Below are positions 19,213 to 28,945 of a stretch of DNA of 64,000 nt, in pieces. The DNA comes from Candidatus Dadabacteria bacterium (GTDB taxonomy: Bacteria > Desulfobacterota_D > UBA1144 > Nemesobacterales > Nemesobacteraceae). The notes under the pieces are model-generated. The model searched no databases and was not told where the DNA came from. It saw only the letters and a list, made by a program, of their open reading frames with translations. The stretch's first letter is position 1; the number at the start of each line of letters is the position of its first letter. The stretch lies in contig CATOTB010000001.1 of assembly GCA_951812945.1 (NCBI GenBank), forward strand, positions 800,198 to 864,197, given 5' to 3'. The position numbers were made by a program, and so were the translations under genes.

Positions 19213-19383
19213 TCAGGAACGCTTTTTGGACTGTTCGTCGGCCATTTTCCCGCCGACTTTTACGTTCTTTTCCATTCTCGCTTTTTCCCCGGCGGCCTCG
19301 GCCTGAACGCTTGCCTTGCAGGAATCGCATATGGTATCGGGGGAAGGCTTGCCACACATCATACATTTCTTGCCTTTACTCAC
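19213..19383 (-). CDS. 56-residue zinc-ribbon protein
   Basis: A small gene starting at a GTG (19383-19381) with AAGGAGA 8 bp upstream and ending in TGA. The N-terminal half holds two CxxC knuckles, CMMCGKPSPDTICDSC (residues 7-22), typical of a structural zinc ribbon; the rest is a charged helix (VQAEAAGEKARMEKNVKVGG). There is no signal peptide. I do not know a function; size and layout suggest a small nucleic-acid- or protein-binding accessory factor. It stands alone, 210 bp from gatA on the same strand. Confidence 0.75.
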   Translation of the reverse strand: MSKGKKCMMCGKPSPDTICDSCKASVQAEAAGEKARMEKNVKVGGKMADEQSKKRS

Positions 19384-19592
19384 GGTTATTTCTCCTTGTT
19401 AAAGACTATACTGCCATTATAACACGTCTGCAGGGAAAATGAGCAGACGGATTATTACCACCCGCAGGGTATGTACTGCTTTTCATGGTATCCAGAGCAT
19501 TCATTCATGAGTTATCCTGCTGTCCCGTGAAAAGAATCTTCATATTTTCGATAATAACATGTTTTTACGCTGAGAGGTATTCCGGGTTGAGA

Positions 19593-21056
19593 TTATCCAA
19601 GCGGAGCAATTTCTTTTTCGTACCACTTTGTGCTTTGCTCGTAGGCGTATGCGACATTGAGCACCGTTTGCTCGTCAAACGGTTTTCCCATTATCTGAAG
19701 CCCTATCGGAAGTTTTTCTGAACTGAATCCGCACGGGACTGATATTCCTGGCAGCCCTGCTATGTTGCAGGGAATGGTAAGTATGTCGGATAGGTACATT
19801 TTAAGGGGATCGTCCGCTTTCTCCCCTATTCTGAAAGCGGTTTCAGGAGAAGTGGCGCTTGCTATGACGTCAACTTTCTCCCACGCGCTGTCAAAATCCC
19901 TTATTATCAGGGTTCTTACCTGCTGCGCTTTCAGGTAATAAGCGTCATAATAGCCTGTGGAGAGGGCGTAGGTTCCAAGCATTATTCTTCTTTTCACTTC
20001 ATCTCCGAATCCCTCCGAGCGGCTTCTGAAAAACAGATCCCTTAGGGTTTCTGCATTTTCGCAGCGGTATGTGTACCTTACTCCGTCGTATCTCGCTAGA
20101 TTCGAACTTGCTTCCGAGGGGGCTATTATATAGTAGGTTGAAACCGCGTAGGGGGAGTGAGGAAGCGAAATTTCCACAATTTCCGCTCCCAGGGTTTCAA
20201 GTTCGGCGATAGCTTTGCGGATGGATTTTTCCACGTCGGGATCCATCCCCGAAATGAAGTATTCCTTCGGTATGCCTACCCGCAGTCCCTTTATATCTGC
20301 ACTGAGCGCGCTTGCGTAATCAGCGGTCGGAAGGTTTACGGATGTTGAGTCCATCGGGTCATGGCCCGCTATGGAAGAGAGGATTATGGCCGCGTCCTCC
20401 ACGGTTTTCGCAAGTGGTCCCGCCTGATCGAGGGAAGAAGCAAATGCGATCATGCCGTAGCGGCTTACCCTTCCGTAGGTGGGTTTCATTCCCACTACCC
20501 CGCAGAGCGAAGCGGGTTGTCTTATGGAACCCCCGGTGTCTGTTCCGACTGACGCAACGCACAGATTTGCCGCCGTGGCGGCGGCGCTACCCCCGCTTGA
20601 TCCTCCCGGAACCCTGTCGGTGTCCCAGGGGTTTCTTACCGGTCCGAAGTAAGATGTCTCGTTTGAAGATCCCATGGCGAACTCGTCCATGTTGTTTTTC
20701 CCGAGTACTACGGAACCGTTTGCCATGAGTTTTTCGGCCACGGTGGAATTATAGGGGGAGACGAAATTCCGTAGCATTTTTGACCCGCAGGTGGTCCGCG
20801 AGTCCTTTGTTACGAAAATATCTTTAAGCGCTATTGGGACTCCATGGAGAGGACCCAGATAGTTTCCTTTGGATATCTCCTTTTCTGCCTTTCTGGCGGC
20901 TTCCAGGGCCACTTCTTTCCAGACGGTTATGTAAGAGTTTATTTTTGCGTCCTCGGAGGATATGCGCTCGAGAAAAAGTTCGGCAAGTTCCACCGGGGAA
21001 GCCTCCCTTTTTCCTATTAATGCGGCTGCCTCTTTTATGGTTCTTGGAATGGACAT
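19593..21056 (-). CDS. gatA: Asp-tRNA(Asn)/Glu-tRNA(Gln) amidotransferase subunit A
   Basis: A 487-residue amidase-signature protein that releases ammonia from glutamine for the tRNA-dependent synthesis of Gln-tRNA or Asn-tRNA. The amidase signature [14 protein letters not shown] and [20 protein letters not shown] (Ser-cisSer-Lys triad with the Lys in [12 protein letters not shown]) are present. Full length. It begins 4 bp after gatC. gatB is not in this window, so it must lie elsewhere. Confidence 0.97.
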   Translation of the reverse strand: MSIPRTIKEAAALIGKREASPVELAELFLERISSEDAKINSYITVWKEVALEAARKAEKEISKGNYLGPLHGVPIALKDIFVTKDSRTTCGSKMLRNFVSPYNSTVAEKLMANGSVVLGKNNMDEFAMGSSNETSYFGPVRNPWDTDRVPGGSSGGSAAATAANLCVASVGTDTGGSIRQPASLCGVVGMKPTYGRVSRYGMIAFASSLDQAGPLAKTVEDAAIILSSIAGHDPMDSTSVNLPTADYASALSADIKGLRVGIPKEYFISGMDPDVEKSIRKAIAELETLGAEIVEISLPHSPYAVSTYYIIAPSEASSNLARYDGVRYTYRCENAETLRDLFFRSRSEGFGDEVKRRIMLGTYALSTGYYDAYYLKAQQVRTLIIRDFDSAWEKVDVIASATSPETAFRIGEKADDPLKMYLSDILTIPCNIAGLPGISVPCGFSSEKLPIGLQIMGKPFDEQTVLNVAYAYEQSTKWYEKEIAPLG

Positions 21057-21060
21057 TGGG

Positions 21061-21357
21061 TTAGCTCTGGTCCTCTATGACTTTTGGAACCGTGAAAAAA
21101 TCGTTTTCTTTGCTAGGTGCGTTGCGAAGAGCATCTTCAGCCGTTATTACCTGATTCACCTCGTCTTTTCGGAAGGGGATTGAGAGTTCAAGCACATGCG
21201 ATGTGGGCTCCACGTTTTTCGTATCGAGCTCGGCAAGCTCATCTATGTGGACGAGGATGTCCCCGAGCTGACGGGTGAACTTCGAAAGTGTCTCGTCATC
21301 AAACTCGAGCCTCGCAAGCTCGGCTGTGTTCAGCACGTCTTCTTTGGATATTTTCAT
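21061..21357 (-). CDS. gatC: Asp/Glu-tRNA amidotransferase subunit C
   Basis: A 98-residue GatC subunit that wraps GatA and GatB together. Begins [20 protein letters not shown] and contains [19 protein letters not shown] and the C-terminal VPKVIED. Length and position directly before gatA fit. It starts 39 bp after gshB on the same strand and is probably in one operon with it. Confidence 0.94.
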   Translation of the reverse strand: MKISKEDVLNTAELARLEFDDETLSKFTRQLGDILVHIDELAELDTKNVEPTSHVLELSIPFRKDEVNQVITAEDALRNAPSKENDFFTVPKVIEDQS

Positions 21358-21396
21358 TGTTAGAGTCCTGTGCAGGGGTTTTTATCTGGAAATTTT

Positions 21397-22356
21397 CTAA
21401 CGGTTTTCGTGAGCACCGCGAATAATATTCTCCGCAAAATCGACTATCTGCGATTCAAGCTTTACTCCACTGAAAAAATTTATTTCCTGAACGCATGTAG
21501 GGCTCGTGGTGTTGACTTCGGTCAGATACCCTCCGACTATGTCGATTCCGACCAGATAGAGCCGGTCTTCTAAAAGTTTCTGTCTGAGGCCGGCGCATAT
21601 TTCCAAGTCTCTTTCCGTAAGCGTGGTTTTCTCGGGATGTCCTCCGGAGTGGAAATTGCTTCTGAATTCTCCCTTTGCGGCTACCCTCATTACAGCTCCT
21701 ATGGGCTGGCCGTTTAGAAGTATAACCCTTTTGTCTCCTTGCGAAACTTCTTTTATGAACTTCTGGGCCATCACGTAGGTCTGCCCGAAATCTGTTATGC
21801 TCTCGAGTATAACGTTGAGGTTAGGGTCGTCAGCCCTTACGAGAAAAATTCCCTCCCCGCCGTAACCGTCAAGCGGTTTTACCACAATTTCGTTACCGGT
21901 CTCGTAGAGAAACTCCTTTAGCTTTTCGATATCTTTTGAAACCAGGGTAGGGGGGATGTAGTCGGCGAAATTAAGGCTGTACATTTTCTCGTTGGATTCC
22001 CTTATCCCGGCCGGATGGTTGATCACGTGAGTTGCGGATTCGTCAACCCTGCTTAGTATGTAGGTTGAGTAGATATAGTCCATGTTGAAGGGAGGGTCCT
22101 TTCTCATCCATACAACGTCGAAGTCATCAAGCGGAGAACTTTCCGTGGAACCCTTTGAGTAGTAATCACTTTTTCTCTCCAGTCTAAGCGTCGTTGAATC
22201 TGCCCATGCCCTCGAGTCTTTGACGAAAAGATCTTTGAGTTCGCAGTAGCGGATCTCATGTCCCCTGGCTTGGCATTCAAGCATTATGACGAAGGTGGTG
22301 TCCTTGTTTATGTTTATGGATTCGATCGGATCCATTACGAAAAGCATTTTCGACAT
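21397..22356 (-). CDS. gshB: Glutathione synthetase
   Basis: A 319-residue ATP-grasp ligase that joins gamma-glutamylcysteine and glycine. The start region (MLFVMDPIESININKDTTFV) is typical of proteobacterial GshB; later blocks VWMRKDPPFNMDYIYSTYIL, VVKPLDGYGGEGIF (ATP-binding loop, about residue 160) and GIDIVGGYLTEVNTTSPTC (metal-binding Glu/Asn) are all present. Full length. Indicates a glutathione-using host. gatC and gatA follow closely. Confidence 0.96.
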   Translation of the reverse strand: MSKMLFVMDPIESININKDTTFVIMLECQARGHEIRYCELKDLFVKDSRAWADSTTLRLERKSDYYSKGSTESSPLDDFDVVWMRKDPPFNMDYIYSTYILSRVDESATHVINHPAGIRESNEKMYSLNFADYIPPTLVSKDIEKLKEFLYETGNEIVVKPLDGYGGEGIFLVRADDPNLNVILESITDFGQTYVMAQKFIKEVSQGDKRVILLNGQPIGAVMRVAAKGEFRSNFHSGGHPEKTTLTERDLEICAGLRQKLLEDRLYLVGIDIVGGYLTEVNTTSPTCVQEINFFSGVKLESQIVDFAENIIRGAHENR

Positions 22357-22453
22357 GGTGATACTCTATACAAAATAGCGTTGGCGGACAATATGCCGAC
22401 GGGGATTCTACCGAGGGAATCAAATCCGGCTCAACTGGTTTGAGGAAATTCCG

Positions 22454-23326
22454 TTATCCGAAGAATGACAGCAGCTCCGCACAGGTCTCTTTGGGTTTTT
22501 CCTCCGGGACAAAATGGCCACAGTCAAGCGGTTTTCCCGAAACGCTGAGTGCTTTTTTTCTCCATACGTCAAGCACGTCGTAGGTTCTGTGAATGAACCC
22601 TTTTCCACCCCAAAGAGCAAGAAGCGGGCACGTTATCTTGGCATTCATATCTTCGTCGTCGTGAACAATATCTATGGAAGCAGCGGCCCTGTAGTCTTCA
22701 CAGCTTGCGTGGATTACGCGCGGGTCGCTGAAACAGCGCACATACTCTTTTACGGCCTCGGGATCAAATTTCGCACCGGGGGCACTCCAACGTCTGAGTT
22801 TTTCAAGAAGATAGTACTCCGGGTCGGCCCCTATCATTTTTTCCGGAAGCCCGTCGGGCTGGATAAGAAAAAACCAGTGGTAATAACCCGTAGAGAAATG
22901 CTTGTCCGCGGTTTTGAACATGTGGTGGGTAGGGGCTATATCCATGACGCAAGCCTTTAGGACTTTTTCAGGATGATCAAGACACATGCGGTGAAGCACC
23001 CTGCCTCCTCTGTCGTGTCCCGTAGCGTAGAATTCATGAAAACCCAGAGCTTCCATCACCGAGACCATATCTGCGGCCATGGCTCTTTTTGAATAGTTCG
23101 AGTGATCTTTTTCCCCGGCGGGCTTAGAGCTGTCTCCATACCCCCGGAGATCGGGACACACTACCAGAAAATTCGAGGCGAGCGTACGCGCTACCGCGTG
23201 CCACATAATGTGCGTCTGCGGGTAGCCGTGCAGAAGAAGTAAGGGTTTTCCTTTTCCTCCCCAGACGGTGTTTATCTCGACTTGGGGAGTCTGGATTTTT
23301 TGCTTTTTGAAGTTTTTGCCGAACAT
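22454..23326 (-). CDS. Alpha/beta hydrolase resembling fluoroacetate/haloacetate dehalogenase
   Basis: A 290-residue alpha/beta hydrolase. The opening PLLLLHGYPQTHIMWHAVAR supplies the HG oxyanion region, and ATGHDRGGRVLHRM (residues about 104-117) carries the nucleophile Asp with two Arg at the positions that hold the carboxylate in fluoroacetate dehalogenase. An HW pair follows (YYHWFFLIQP), then CEDYRAAASID with the Tyr, and finally CGHFVPEE with the catalytic His. These are the residues known from the Rhodopseudomonas and Burkholderia fluoroacetate dehalogenases. Substrate remains inferred; epoxide hydrolases share the fold. Confidence 0.87.
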   Translation of the reverse strand: MFGKNFKKQKIQTPQVEINTVWGGKGKPLLLLHGYPQTHIMWHAVARTLASNFLVVCPDLRGYGDSSKPAGEKDHSNYSKRAMAADMVSVMEALGFHEFYATGHDRGGRVLHRMCLDHPEKVLKACVMDIAPTHHMFKTADKHFSTGYYHWFFLIQPDGLPEKMIGADPEYYLLEKLRRWSAPGAKFDPEAVKEYVRCFSDPRVIHASCEDYRAAASIDIVHDDEDMNAKITCPLLALWGGKGFIHRTYDVLDVWRKKALSVSGKPLDCGHFVPEEKPKETCAELLSFFG

Positions 23327-23428
23327 TTCCTCTGATATTCTAATCGAATCGGAAAGCTATTTACACTAAACGGGCAGGTAATATCTGTTACGTGAAGTAA
23401 AATAGACTTCTAGTTGTATTCTGTTGTT

Positions 23429-24139
23429 ATGAGTCCTGCGAACGACTTGACAAAAGACCTTGAGGTACTTTATTCTGGGGAATCTCCGCCTATTAAAGAA
23501 GCTTTTCGTATTCAGAAAGAGCTTTCACAAAGGGTTGTAAAAGCCCCTGACCTGAAGCCTATTCACACAATTGCCGGTGCCGATATTGCTATCTGCGTTA
23601 AGGAAAAAAAGCTTGTCTGCGGAATGATTCTTTTTTCCTATCCTGAACTGGAGGAGATCGAGAGGGTATGGACTGTCTCGGATGAGATATTTCCCTATAT
23701 TCCGGGGCTTCTGGGGTTCAGGGAGGCCCCTTGCGTAATAAAGACTTTCGCCAAGCTTCGTGAGAGTTGTGACATGATCATGATAGACGGGCATGGACTT
23801 GCTCATCCAAGAGGCTTTGGCCTTGCCTGTCACGTCGGGGTTTTGCTTGATATTCCGGCGATGGGCGTTGCGAAAAAATGCCTCTATGGGACTTTCAGTG
23901 AACCGGGGCTCAAGAAGGGTGAAAGAACGTTGATGAGGGGAAAAGACGGCGAAGTCGTTGGTGCCGCTCTAAGAACCAGAGACGGAGTGAAGCCGGTTTT
24001 CGTGTCTATTGGGAACAGAGCCGATCTCGATACCTCAGTTATGATGGCACTTGAGTGTTCCCGAGGTCTTAGAATTCCCGAACCTACAAGGCTTGCCGAC
24101 AAGTATGTAGGTCTGCTCAAAAAAGATGTGTGTGGATAA
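23429..24139 (+). CDS. nfi: Endonuclease V
   Basis: A 236-residue DNA repair nuclease that nicks near deoxyinosine. Family blocks: IAGADIAI (first metal Asp), YIPGLLGFREAP (the Glu), and MIMIDGHGLAHPRGFGLACH (the next Asp), followed by GVAKKCLYG. The ATG at 23429 is preferred over an upstream TTG at 23414. The first Asp block differs a little from the usual VDVSY form. Confidence 0.93.
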   Translation: MSPANDLTKDLEVLYSGESPPIKEAFRIQKELSQRVVKAPDLKPIHTIAGADIAICVKEKKLVCGMILFSYPELEEIERVWTVSDEIFPYIPGLLGFREAPCVIKTFAKLRESCDMIMIDGHGLAHPRGFGLACHVGVLLDIPAMGVAKKCLYGTFSEPGLKKGERTLMRGKDGEVVGAALRTRDGVKPVFVSIGNRADLDTSVMMALECSRGLRIPEPTRLADKYVGLLKKDVCG

Positions 24140-24210
24140 ATTGCACCGCATACTTCTAAATGGGAGTATCCGGTCGGTTAAACTCATATTGCTCCAGGGA
24201 GGAATATAAT

Positions 24211-24381
24211 ATGCAGGAACAGAAGTTAAAAACCCCTTCGGATATATATAATCGTCTTTACAAGTTGCTGAACGAAAAAATGAAAGAGGAGAGATTTGAC
24301 GGGCTTGATGAGAGAGCAGAGCTTACGTTGCGGACAATAGAATTTCTTGAAAGGCATCTAGAAAAAGAAGAAATAGGGTAA
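24211..24381 (+). CDS. Small acidic hypothetical protein (56 aa)
   Basis: A 56-residue protein predicted to be nearly all helical (YNRLYKLLNEKMKEERFDGL followed by RTIEFLERHLEKEE). The ATG at 24211 has GGAGG 7 bp upstream, which decides the start. No family recognised. It lies 71 bp after nfi and 21 bp before another unknown gene on the same strand. Confidence 0.65.
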   Translation: MQEQKLKTPSDIYNRLYKLLNEKMKEERFDGLDERAELTLRTIEFLERHLEKEEIG

Positions 24382-24402
24382 TACCTAAGTAATTAAAACC
24401 AG

Positions 24403-24867
24403 ATGAGCGGTTCTGTGGATCAGCATATTGCGAATTTCAATAAGGATTTTGAAACCTGGAGTGTCGAGCTTCCGAAAGAGGCCGTCAAAAATCGACAACG
24501 GGGCAAGATCGTCAAGAGCGGGTGGACTATCTGGTATCTGTTTGGAACGGACGAAGCCGGCGACTACCTTGATTACTACGCGTCTCATCGGATGACAAAC
24601 GACAGGCATGTCCGTTTGTATGCCAACGGTAGTTTCAAGGTCCTGAATTCGTATTGCAGCACGCGCAGAGTTTCAGACGACCCGGAAGAGGACAGGCGGC
24701 TTGAGAATGAATTCTGGGAACACAACGAGCATGTCTCACGGGAACTTGAATCTAAAAGTTTCGGGTTGGAAGGCAATGAACACCCGTCGACTATCATCAA
24801 TCGCGCTTTGATTTCGTCTCGAGAATCTCATCGGAGAGTGACGGAAGGATCGGATTCAGAAGATTAA
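24403..24867 (+). CDS. Uncharacterised 154-residue protein
   Basis: A soluble protein with no signal peptide or membrane segment. The middle (SGWTIWYLFGTDEAGDYLDY, then RHVRLYANGSFKVLNSY) is rich in aromatic residues and likely a compact beta domain; the C-terminal third is highly charged and probably helical or disordered. I do not recognise a family. It is downstream of the 56-residue gene and converges on carA. Confidence 0.7.
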   Translation: MSGSVDQHIANFNKDFETWSVELPKEAVKNRQRGKIVKSGWTIWYLFGTDEAGDYLDYYASHRMTNDRHVRLYANGSFKVLNSYCSTRRVSDDPEEDRRLENEFWEHNEHVSRELESKSFGLEGNEHPSTIINRALISSRESHRRVTEGSDSED

Positions 24868-24925
24868 GCTTAGAGACTCTATTGCATCTTCGGTGCTGAG
24901 CTCCCGTTGTTCCCTGCCTGAGTTC

Positions 24926-26053
24926 TTACACTGAGAAATCTTCCATCATCTCGATGAAGTCTCTGAAAAGATAGGAGGAGTCATGTGGCCCCGGCGAGGC
25001 TTCGGGGTGATACTGGACGCAGGAGAGAGGATACTCCTTGTGTTTCAGTCCCTCGACGGTCTGGTCGTTCAGATTTACATGGGAGATAGCGACATTGCTT
25101 TTAAGCGAATCGGGGTCCACGGCAAAGCCGTGATTCTGCGAAGTTATCTCCACCTTTCCGGTTGCAAGATTCTTAACCGGCTGGTTTCCTCCGCGATGCC
25201 CGAATTTTAACTTGAAGGTTTTTCCTCCGAGCGCGAGACCTAATATCTGGTGTCCTAGACAGATTCCGAAAATGGGTTTTTCCCCGATGAGTTTTCTTAC
25301 ATTCTTCGAGGCGTATTTAACCGCAGCCGGGTCCCCGGGTCCGTTTGAGAGAAAAATCCCGTCGGGGTCGGAAGCCAGGATGTCTTTAGAGTCCGTTTTC
25401 GACGGAAAAACCGTCGTTTCGCATCCAAGATCGTGAAGCTCCCTGAGAATGTTTCTCTTTATTCCGAAGTCGTAAACGGCGACTTTGAATTTTCTGGAGG
25501 GTTCGGAGTTTTTATCCCTGCTGTGGCGCCACTTTCCCGTTCCTTCATCCCATACGTAAGGCTGCGCGCAGCTTACTTCCGTTACTAGGTCGCGTCCGAC
25601 TATTCCCGGTGAGGAGTCGACTTTCTCGGCCAGAGCCTCAGGGCTTGTCTCGACAGTTGAGATAATCCCCTTTATCGCTCCACCGATTCGTATGATCTTT
25701 GTAAGTTCTCTGGTGTCGATTCCCTGTATACCGGGTATTCCATGCCTTGAAAGAAAACTGTCAAGGCTCTCTTTTGATCTCCAGTTGCTCGGGTGATCCC
25801 AGTATTCCTTTACGACGAAACCACTTAGGTGAGGTTTTTCTGATTCGAAATCCTCGGGGTTGATTCCGTAGTTTCCTATCTCTGGGTAGGTCATTACGAT
25901 AATCTGACCGTTATAGGAAGGATCTGTGAGTATTTCTTGGTAACCCGTTAAGGAGGTATTGAAAACAACTTCGCCGGTTGCCTCTCCTTGGGCTCCGAAG
26001 CTCGTGCCTTCAAATACTTTGCCGCCTTCAAGTGCGAGGTAAGCTTTTTTCAT
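24926..26053 (-). CDS. carA: Carbamoyl-phosphate synthase small (glutaminase) subunit
   Basis: A 375-residue protein with an N-terminal CarA domain (FGAQGEATGEVVFNTSLTGY, residues about 18-37) and a C-terminal class I glutamine amidotransferase domain whose nucleophile sits in IFGICLGHQILGLALGGKTF; the catalytic His/Glu are in CVQYHPEASPG. It supplies ammonia for carbamoyl phosphate in pyrimidine and arginine synthesis. Full length. carB is not in the window. Confidence 0.97.
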   Translation of the reverse strand: MKKAYLALEGGKVFEGTSFGAQGEATGEVVFNTSLTGYQEILTDPSYNGQIIVMTYPEIGNYGINPEDFESEKPHLSGFVVKEYWDHPSNWRSKESLDSFLSRHGIPGIQGIDTRELTKIIRIGGAIKGIISTVETSPEALAEKVDSSPGIVGRDLVTEVSCAQPYVWDEGTGKWRHSRDKNSEPSRKFKVAVYDFGIKRNILRELHDLGCETTVFPSKTDSKDILASDPDGIFLSNGPGDPAAVKYASKNVRKLIGEKPIFGICLGHQILGLALGGKTFKLKFGHRGGNQPVKNLATGKVEITSQNHGFAVDPDSLKSNVAISHVNLNDQTVEGLKHKEYPLSCVQYHPEASPGPHDSSYLFRDFIEMMEDFSV

Positions 26054-26227
26054 TATTCCGGGGGTTAAAATATATATGCCTGTGGTAATGTCAAATGCTC
26101 TGTTCCCACTGGGCGGGTTGCGAAATACCCTAGGGAGGATACAGGTTTATTCCAATTAGTAAATTCTGTTGTATTATTTGTGGTCTGAAAAAGTTTTTAC
26201 GGCGGAAATCTTGCTACGGACCAACGC

Positions 26228-28030
26228 ATGGAGAATACAGATATGAACTGGGATTTAACTTCTTATTTCCCTGAATTTCAGGGGCCAGAGTATAAAGAAT
26301 TCAAAGAAAACCTCTCTGCCAGCATAAAGAGTCTAGATGAGAAGGCCTCGGCTTCTGATCCTCTTTGCGGGGAAAACCTCGCGTTCTGGAAAGACGTTTT
26401 TCTGGAAACAGAAAGCCTAATAAGCAGATATTCCCATATACGTTCTTACGTTGGGTGTCTCAGCGCTTCGGACTCTAACCGGGAGGACTACCTGCGCGAG
26501 GAGGCGGCCATCTCACTTCTCGGCTCTGATCTCGAGAAGCTTGAGGTTCAGTTGCAAAGAGCGCTTCGGGGTTCCGACGAAGACCTGATTTCAGAATTTG
26601 CCTCTCTTCCAGATATGGAGTCGGCTTCCTACTACGTAAGACGGGTTTGGCGAAATTCCCGGTTCACCATGTCCGCTCCCAAGGAAATTCTGGCCTCGGA
26701 ACTGGGAGTCGACGGGATAAGCGCCTGGGGGCGTATTTACGATACCGTCTCCTCGAAGATGACGTTTGAGATGGTCTACCCCGACGGGACGAAGAAAAGG
26801 CTTCCCATGTCCCAGAGAAGGTCGCTTATGGAGAGCCCTCAGAGGGAGATACGCAAAGCTGCTTTTTCCGGCGGCAACGCGGCCTGGGAGGGTCTTGAAG
26901 ACGTGGCTGCTGGGGCCATAAACGCCATATCGGGAACCAGGCATACGCTTTACAGGCACAGGGAGATTAATCATTTTCTTGACGTGGCGCTTTTTGACGC
27001 CGCGGTCTCGAAACAGACTCTGGATTCAATGATGGAGGCTATCCGGGACACAATCGAGCTTCCAAGAAGCATCCTGAGACTCAAGGCCGAGACAATGGGG
27101 CTTGACGGGGTATCGTGGTACGATCTGGGGGCTCCTATCGATCTGGGGAAGACCGGCGGGGTTGAGTGGAGCGGGGCGAAATCAATGGTTTCTGATTCTT
27201 TTTCCGCGGCTTATCCACGCCTTGGCAATTTTTTTGACCACGTATGCCGGAGTGAATGGATAGACTGGGAAGTAAGGGATGGGAAAAGGCCAGGGGGTTT
27301 CTGCACTGGTTCTCTTCTCACCGGAGAGTCAAGGATATTCATGACCTATAATGCCGGTGTGGGCGACATACTTACCCTTGCTCACGAGGCAGGTCACGCA
27401 TTTCATTCTCACCTAATGAGAGATCTTCGTTCCTACGCTCAGTTCTACCCCATGACGCTTGCCGAAACCGCCTCGACTTTCGGGGAAATGCTGCTTGCAG
27501 AAGGACTGCTGCGCGATCCTTCGACAAGCGTTGAAGACAAAGTGCTTGTGAGGGACACGGAAGTAAATCACGGGGCCATATATCTACTCGACATCCCGGT
27601 CAGGTATGAGTTTGAAAGAAAGCTCTACGAGCGCCGCGCCGCGGGGGAACTGACCGTGAGCGAACTGAAGGAACTTATGACCGAGACCCAGAAGGAGATT
27701 TTCGGAGATGTGCTTATGGAATGCGATCCGTTTTTCTGGGCCTCGAAGCTTCATTTCTACATAACGGGAGTCAGTTTCTATAATTTCCCCTACACCTTCG
27801 GCTACCTGCTGAGCAGGGCTCTTTTCGAGAAATTCAGGCGGCACGGAGAGGAATTTATTCCCGTCTACGAAGAGTTTCTCAGGCTCACGGGCTCGGATGA
27901 CGCCGAGGGGGCCGTTAGGAGATCCATTGGGGATGATATAACGAGCAAAGATTTCTGGAAAGAGGCGATCCTCACCCTTTCGCGGCCGCTTGAAGAGCTA
28001 AAAGGGCTTCTGCCCTCGGTCACTACATAA
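26228..28030 (+). CDS. pepF: Oligoendopeptidase F (M3 metallopeptidase)
   Basis: A 600-residue peptidase of the M3/PepF group that degrades short peptides in the cytosol. The zinc-binding HEAGHAFHSHL is at about residue 385, and the third ligand lies in LAETASTFGEMLL about 25 residues on; the preceding FCTGSLLTGESRIFMTYNAG is also conserved. Full length, no signal peptide. Its 3' end overlaps ctaB on the opposite strand by 8 bp. Confidence 0.95.
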   Translation: MENTDMNWDLTSYFPEFQGPEYKEFKENLSASIKSLDEKASASDPLCGENLAFWKDVFLETESLISRYSHIRSYVGCLSASDSNREDYLREEAAISLLGSDLEKLEVQLQRALRGSDEDLISEFASLPDMESASYYVRRVWRNSRFTMSAPKEILASELGVDGISAWGRIYDTVSSKMTFEMVYPDGTKKRLPMSQRRSLMESPQREIRKAAFSGGNAAWEGLEDVAAGAINAISGTRHTLYRHREINHFLDVALFDAAVSKQTLDSMMEAIRDTIELPRSILRLKAETMGLDGVSWYDLGAPIDLGKTGGVEWSGAKSMVSDSFSAAYPRLGNFFDHVCRSEWIDWEVRDGKRPGGFCTGSLLTGESRIFMTYNAGVGDILTLAHEAGHAFHSHLMRDLRSYAQFYPMTLAETASTFGEMLLAEGLLRDPSTSVEDKVLVRDTEVNHGAIYLLDIPVRYEFERKLYERRAAGELTVSELKELMTETQKEIFGDVLMECDPFFWASKLHFYITGVSFYNFPYTFGYLLSRALFEKFRRHGEEFIPVYEEFLRLTGSDDAEGAVRRSIGDDITSKDFWKEAILTLSRPLEELKGLLPSVTT

Positions 28031-28943
28031 GGTTCCCGATGACTCTTTCCACGGGAGACATTGATTTAACCAGTATGTCTACCACTATGCCGAGCATTAT
28101 GAGAAGCATGTAAATGATTGAAGCCGAGAATGCCTTTCCGTAGCCACGGTTGGCGAAAACGCTCTTTACTACCAGATAATTGAAATATATTCCCGCCATT
28201 GCCGCGAAAGCCGCGAAATAAACCGTGTTTGTTCCCGTAAGCCAGAGTATGAAAGTCAGGGGTATCAGGGAGAGGGAGTAGATAAGTATCAGCATGTTCG
28301 TGTACTTTGTGCCCAAGGCAACGGGAAGAACGTTTATTCCGGCTCTTTCGTAATCCTTTCTGTATTTTTGCGCGAGCACCCAGAAGTGGGGAGGCTGCCA
28401 GAGCATCATGAATATAAATACGATTATCGCGTCGAGCTGCGGAACGGGTTTTATAGCGGTGTAACCTATGAGCACCGGAAGGGCGCCCGGTATCCCCCCG
28501 AGGACGGTGCCGAAAGGGGAAGTCCTTTTTAGAAAAAGGGTGTAGATAAGCGTGTAACTCAGAATCGCAAGGAGAATAAGCGACGCGTTTACGTAATTAA
28601 AGTAAGAAAGCGAGATGAAGAGAGCCACAACCATCATGAGTATCGAGATTACCCAGGCGTTTCGGTCTCCGAGAACTCTCAGGGCTTCTACCCTTTTGTT
28701 AAGGCGGGTCATCTGCTTGTCGATTTTCTTGTCGAGCAGGTTGTTCAGAATCGCCGCTCCCCCCGCACTGAGAAGAAGCGAGGCGATACACAGAAAAACC
28801 GCCTGCCCGGGAGGGAAGGCGCGGTTGGCTATCACCATCCCGGCAAGGCCAGTGAACGCCACGCTCATTATTATTCCGGGCTTGGAGAGGATAACGGTGG
28901 AAACCGCCATGTTTCCCATGGATTTTTTCTGCGTTTCGCTCAT
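28023..28943 (-). CDS. ctaB: Protoheme IX farnesyltransferase (heme O synthase)
   Basis: A 306-residue integral membrane prenyltransferase of the UbiA family that farnesylates heme B to heme O. The first Asp-rich motif is NLLDKKIDKQMTR, the second DYERAGINVLPVALG; about nine membrane segments. Last gene of the SCO-oxidase-ctaA-ctaB operon. Starts 2 bp after ctaA. Confidence 0.94.
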   Translation of the reverse strand: MSETQKKSMGNMAVSTVILSKPGIIMSVAFTGLAGMVIANRAFPPGQAVFLCIASLLLSAGGAAILNNLLDKKIDKQMTRLNKRVEALRVLGDRNAWVISILMMVVALFISLSYFNYVNASLILLAILSYTLIYTLFLKRTSPFGTVLGGIPGALPVLIGYTAIKPVPQLDAIIVFIFMMLWQPPHFWVLAQKYRKDYERAGINVLPVALGTKYTNMLILIYSLSLIPLTFILWLTGTNTVYFAAFAAMAGIYFNYLVVKSVFANRGYGKAFSASIIYMLLIMLGIVVDILVKSMSPVERVIGNLM

Positions 28944-28945
28944 TA

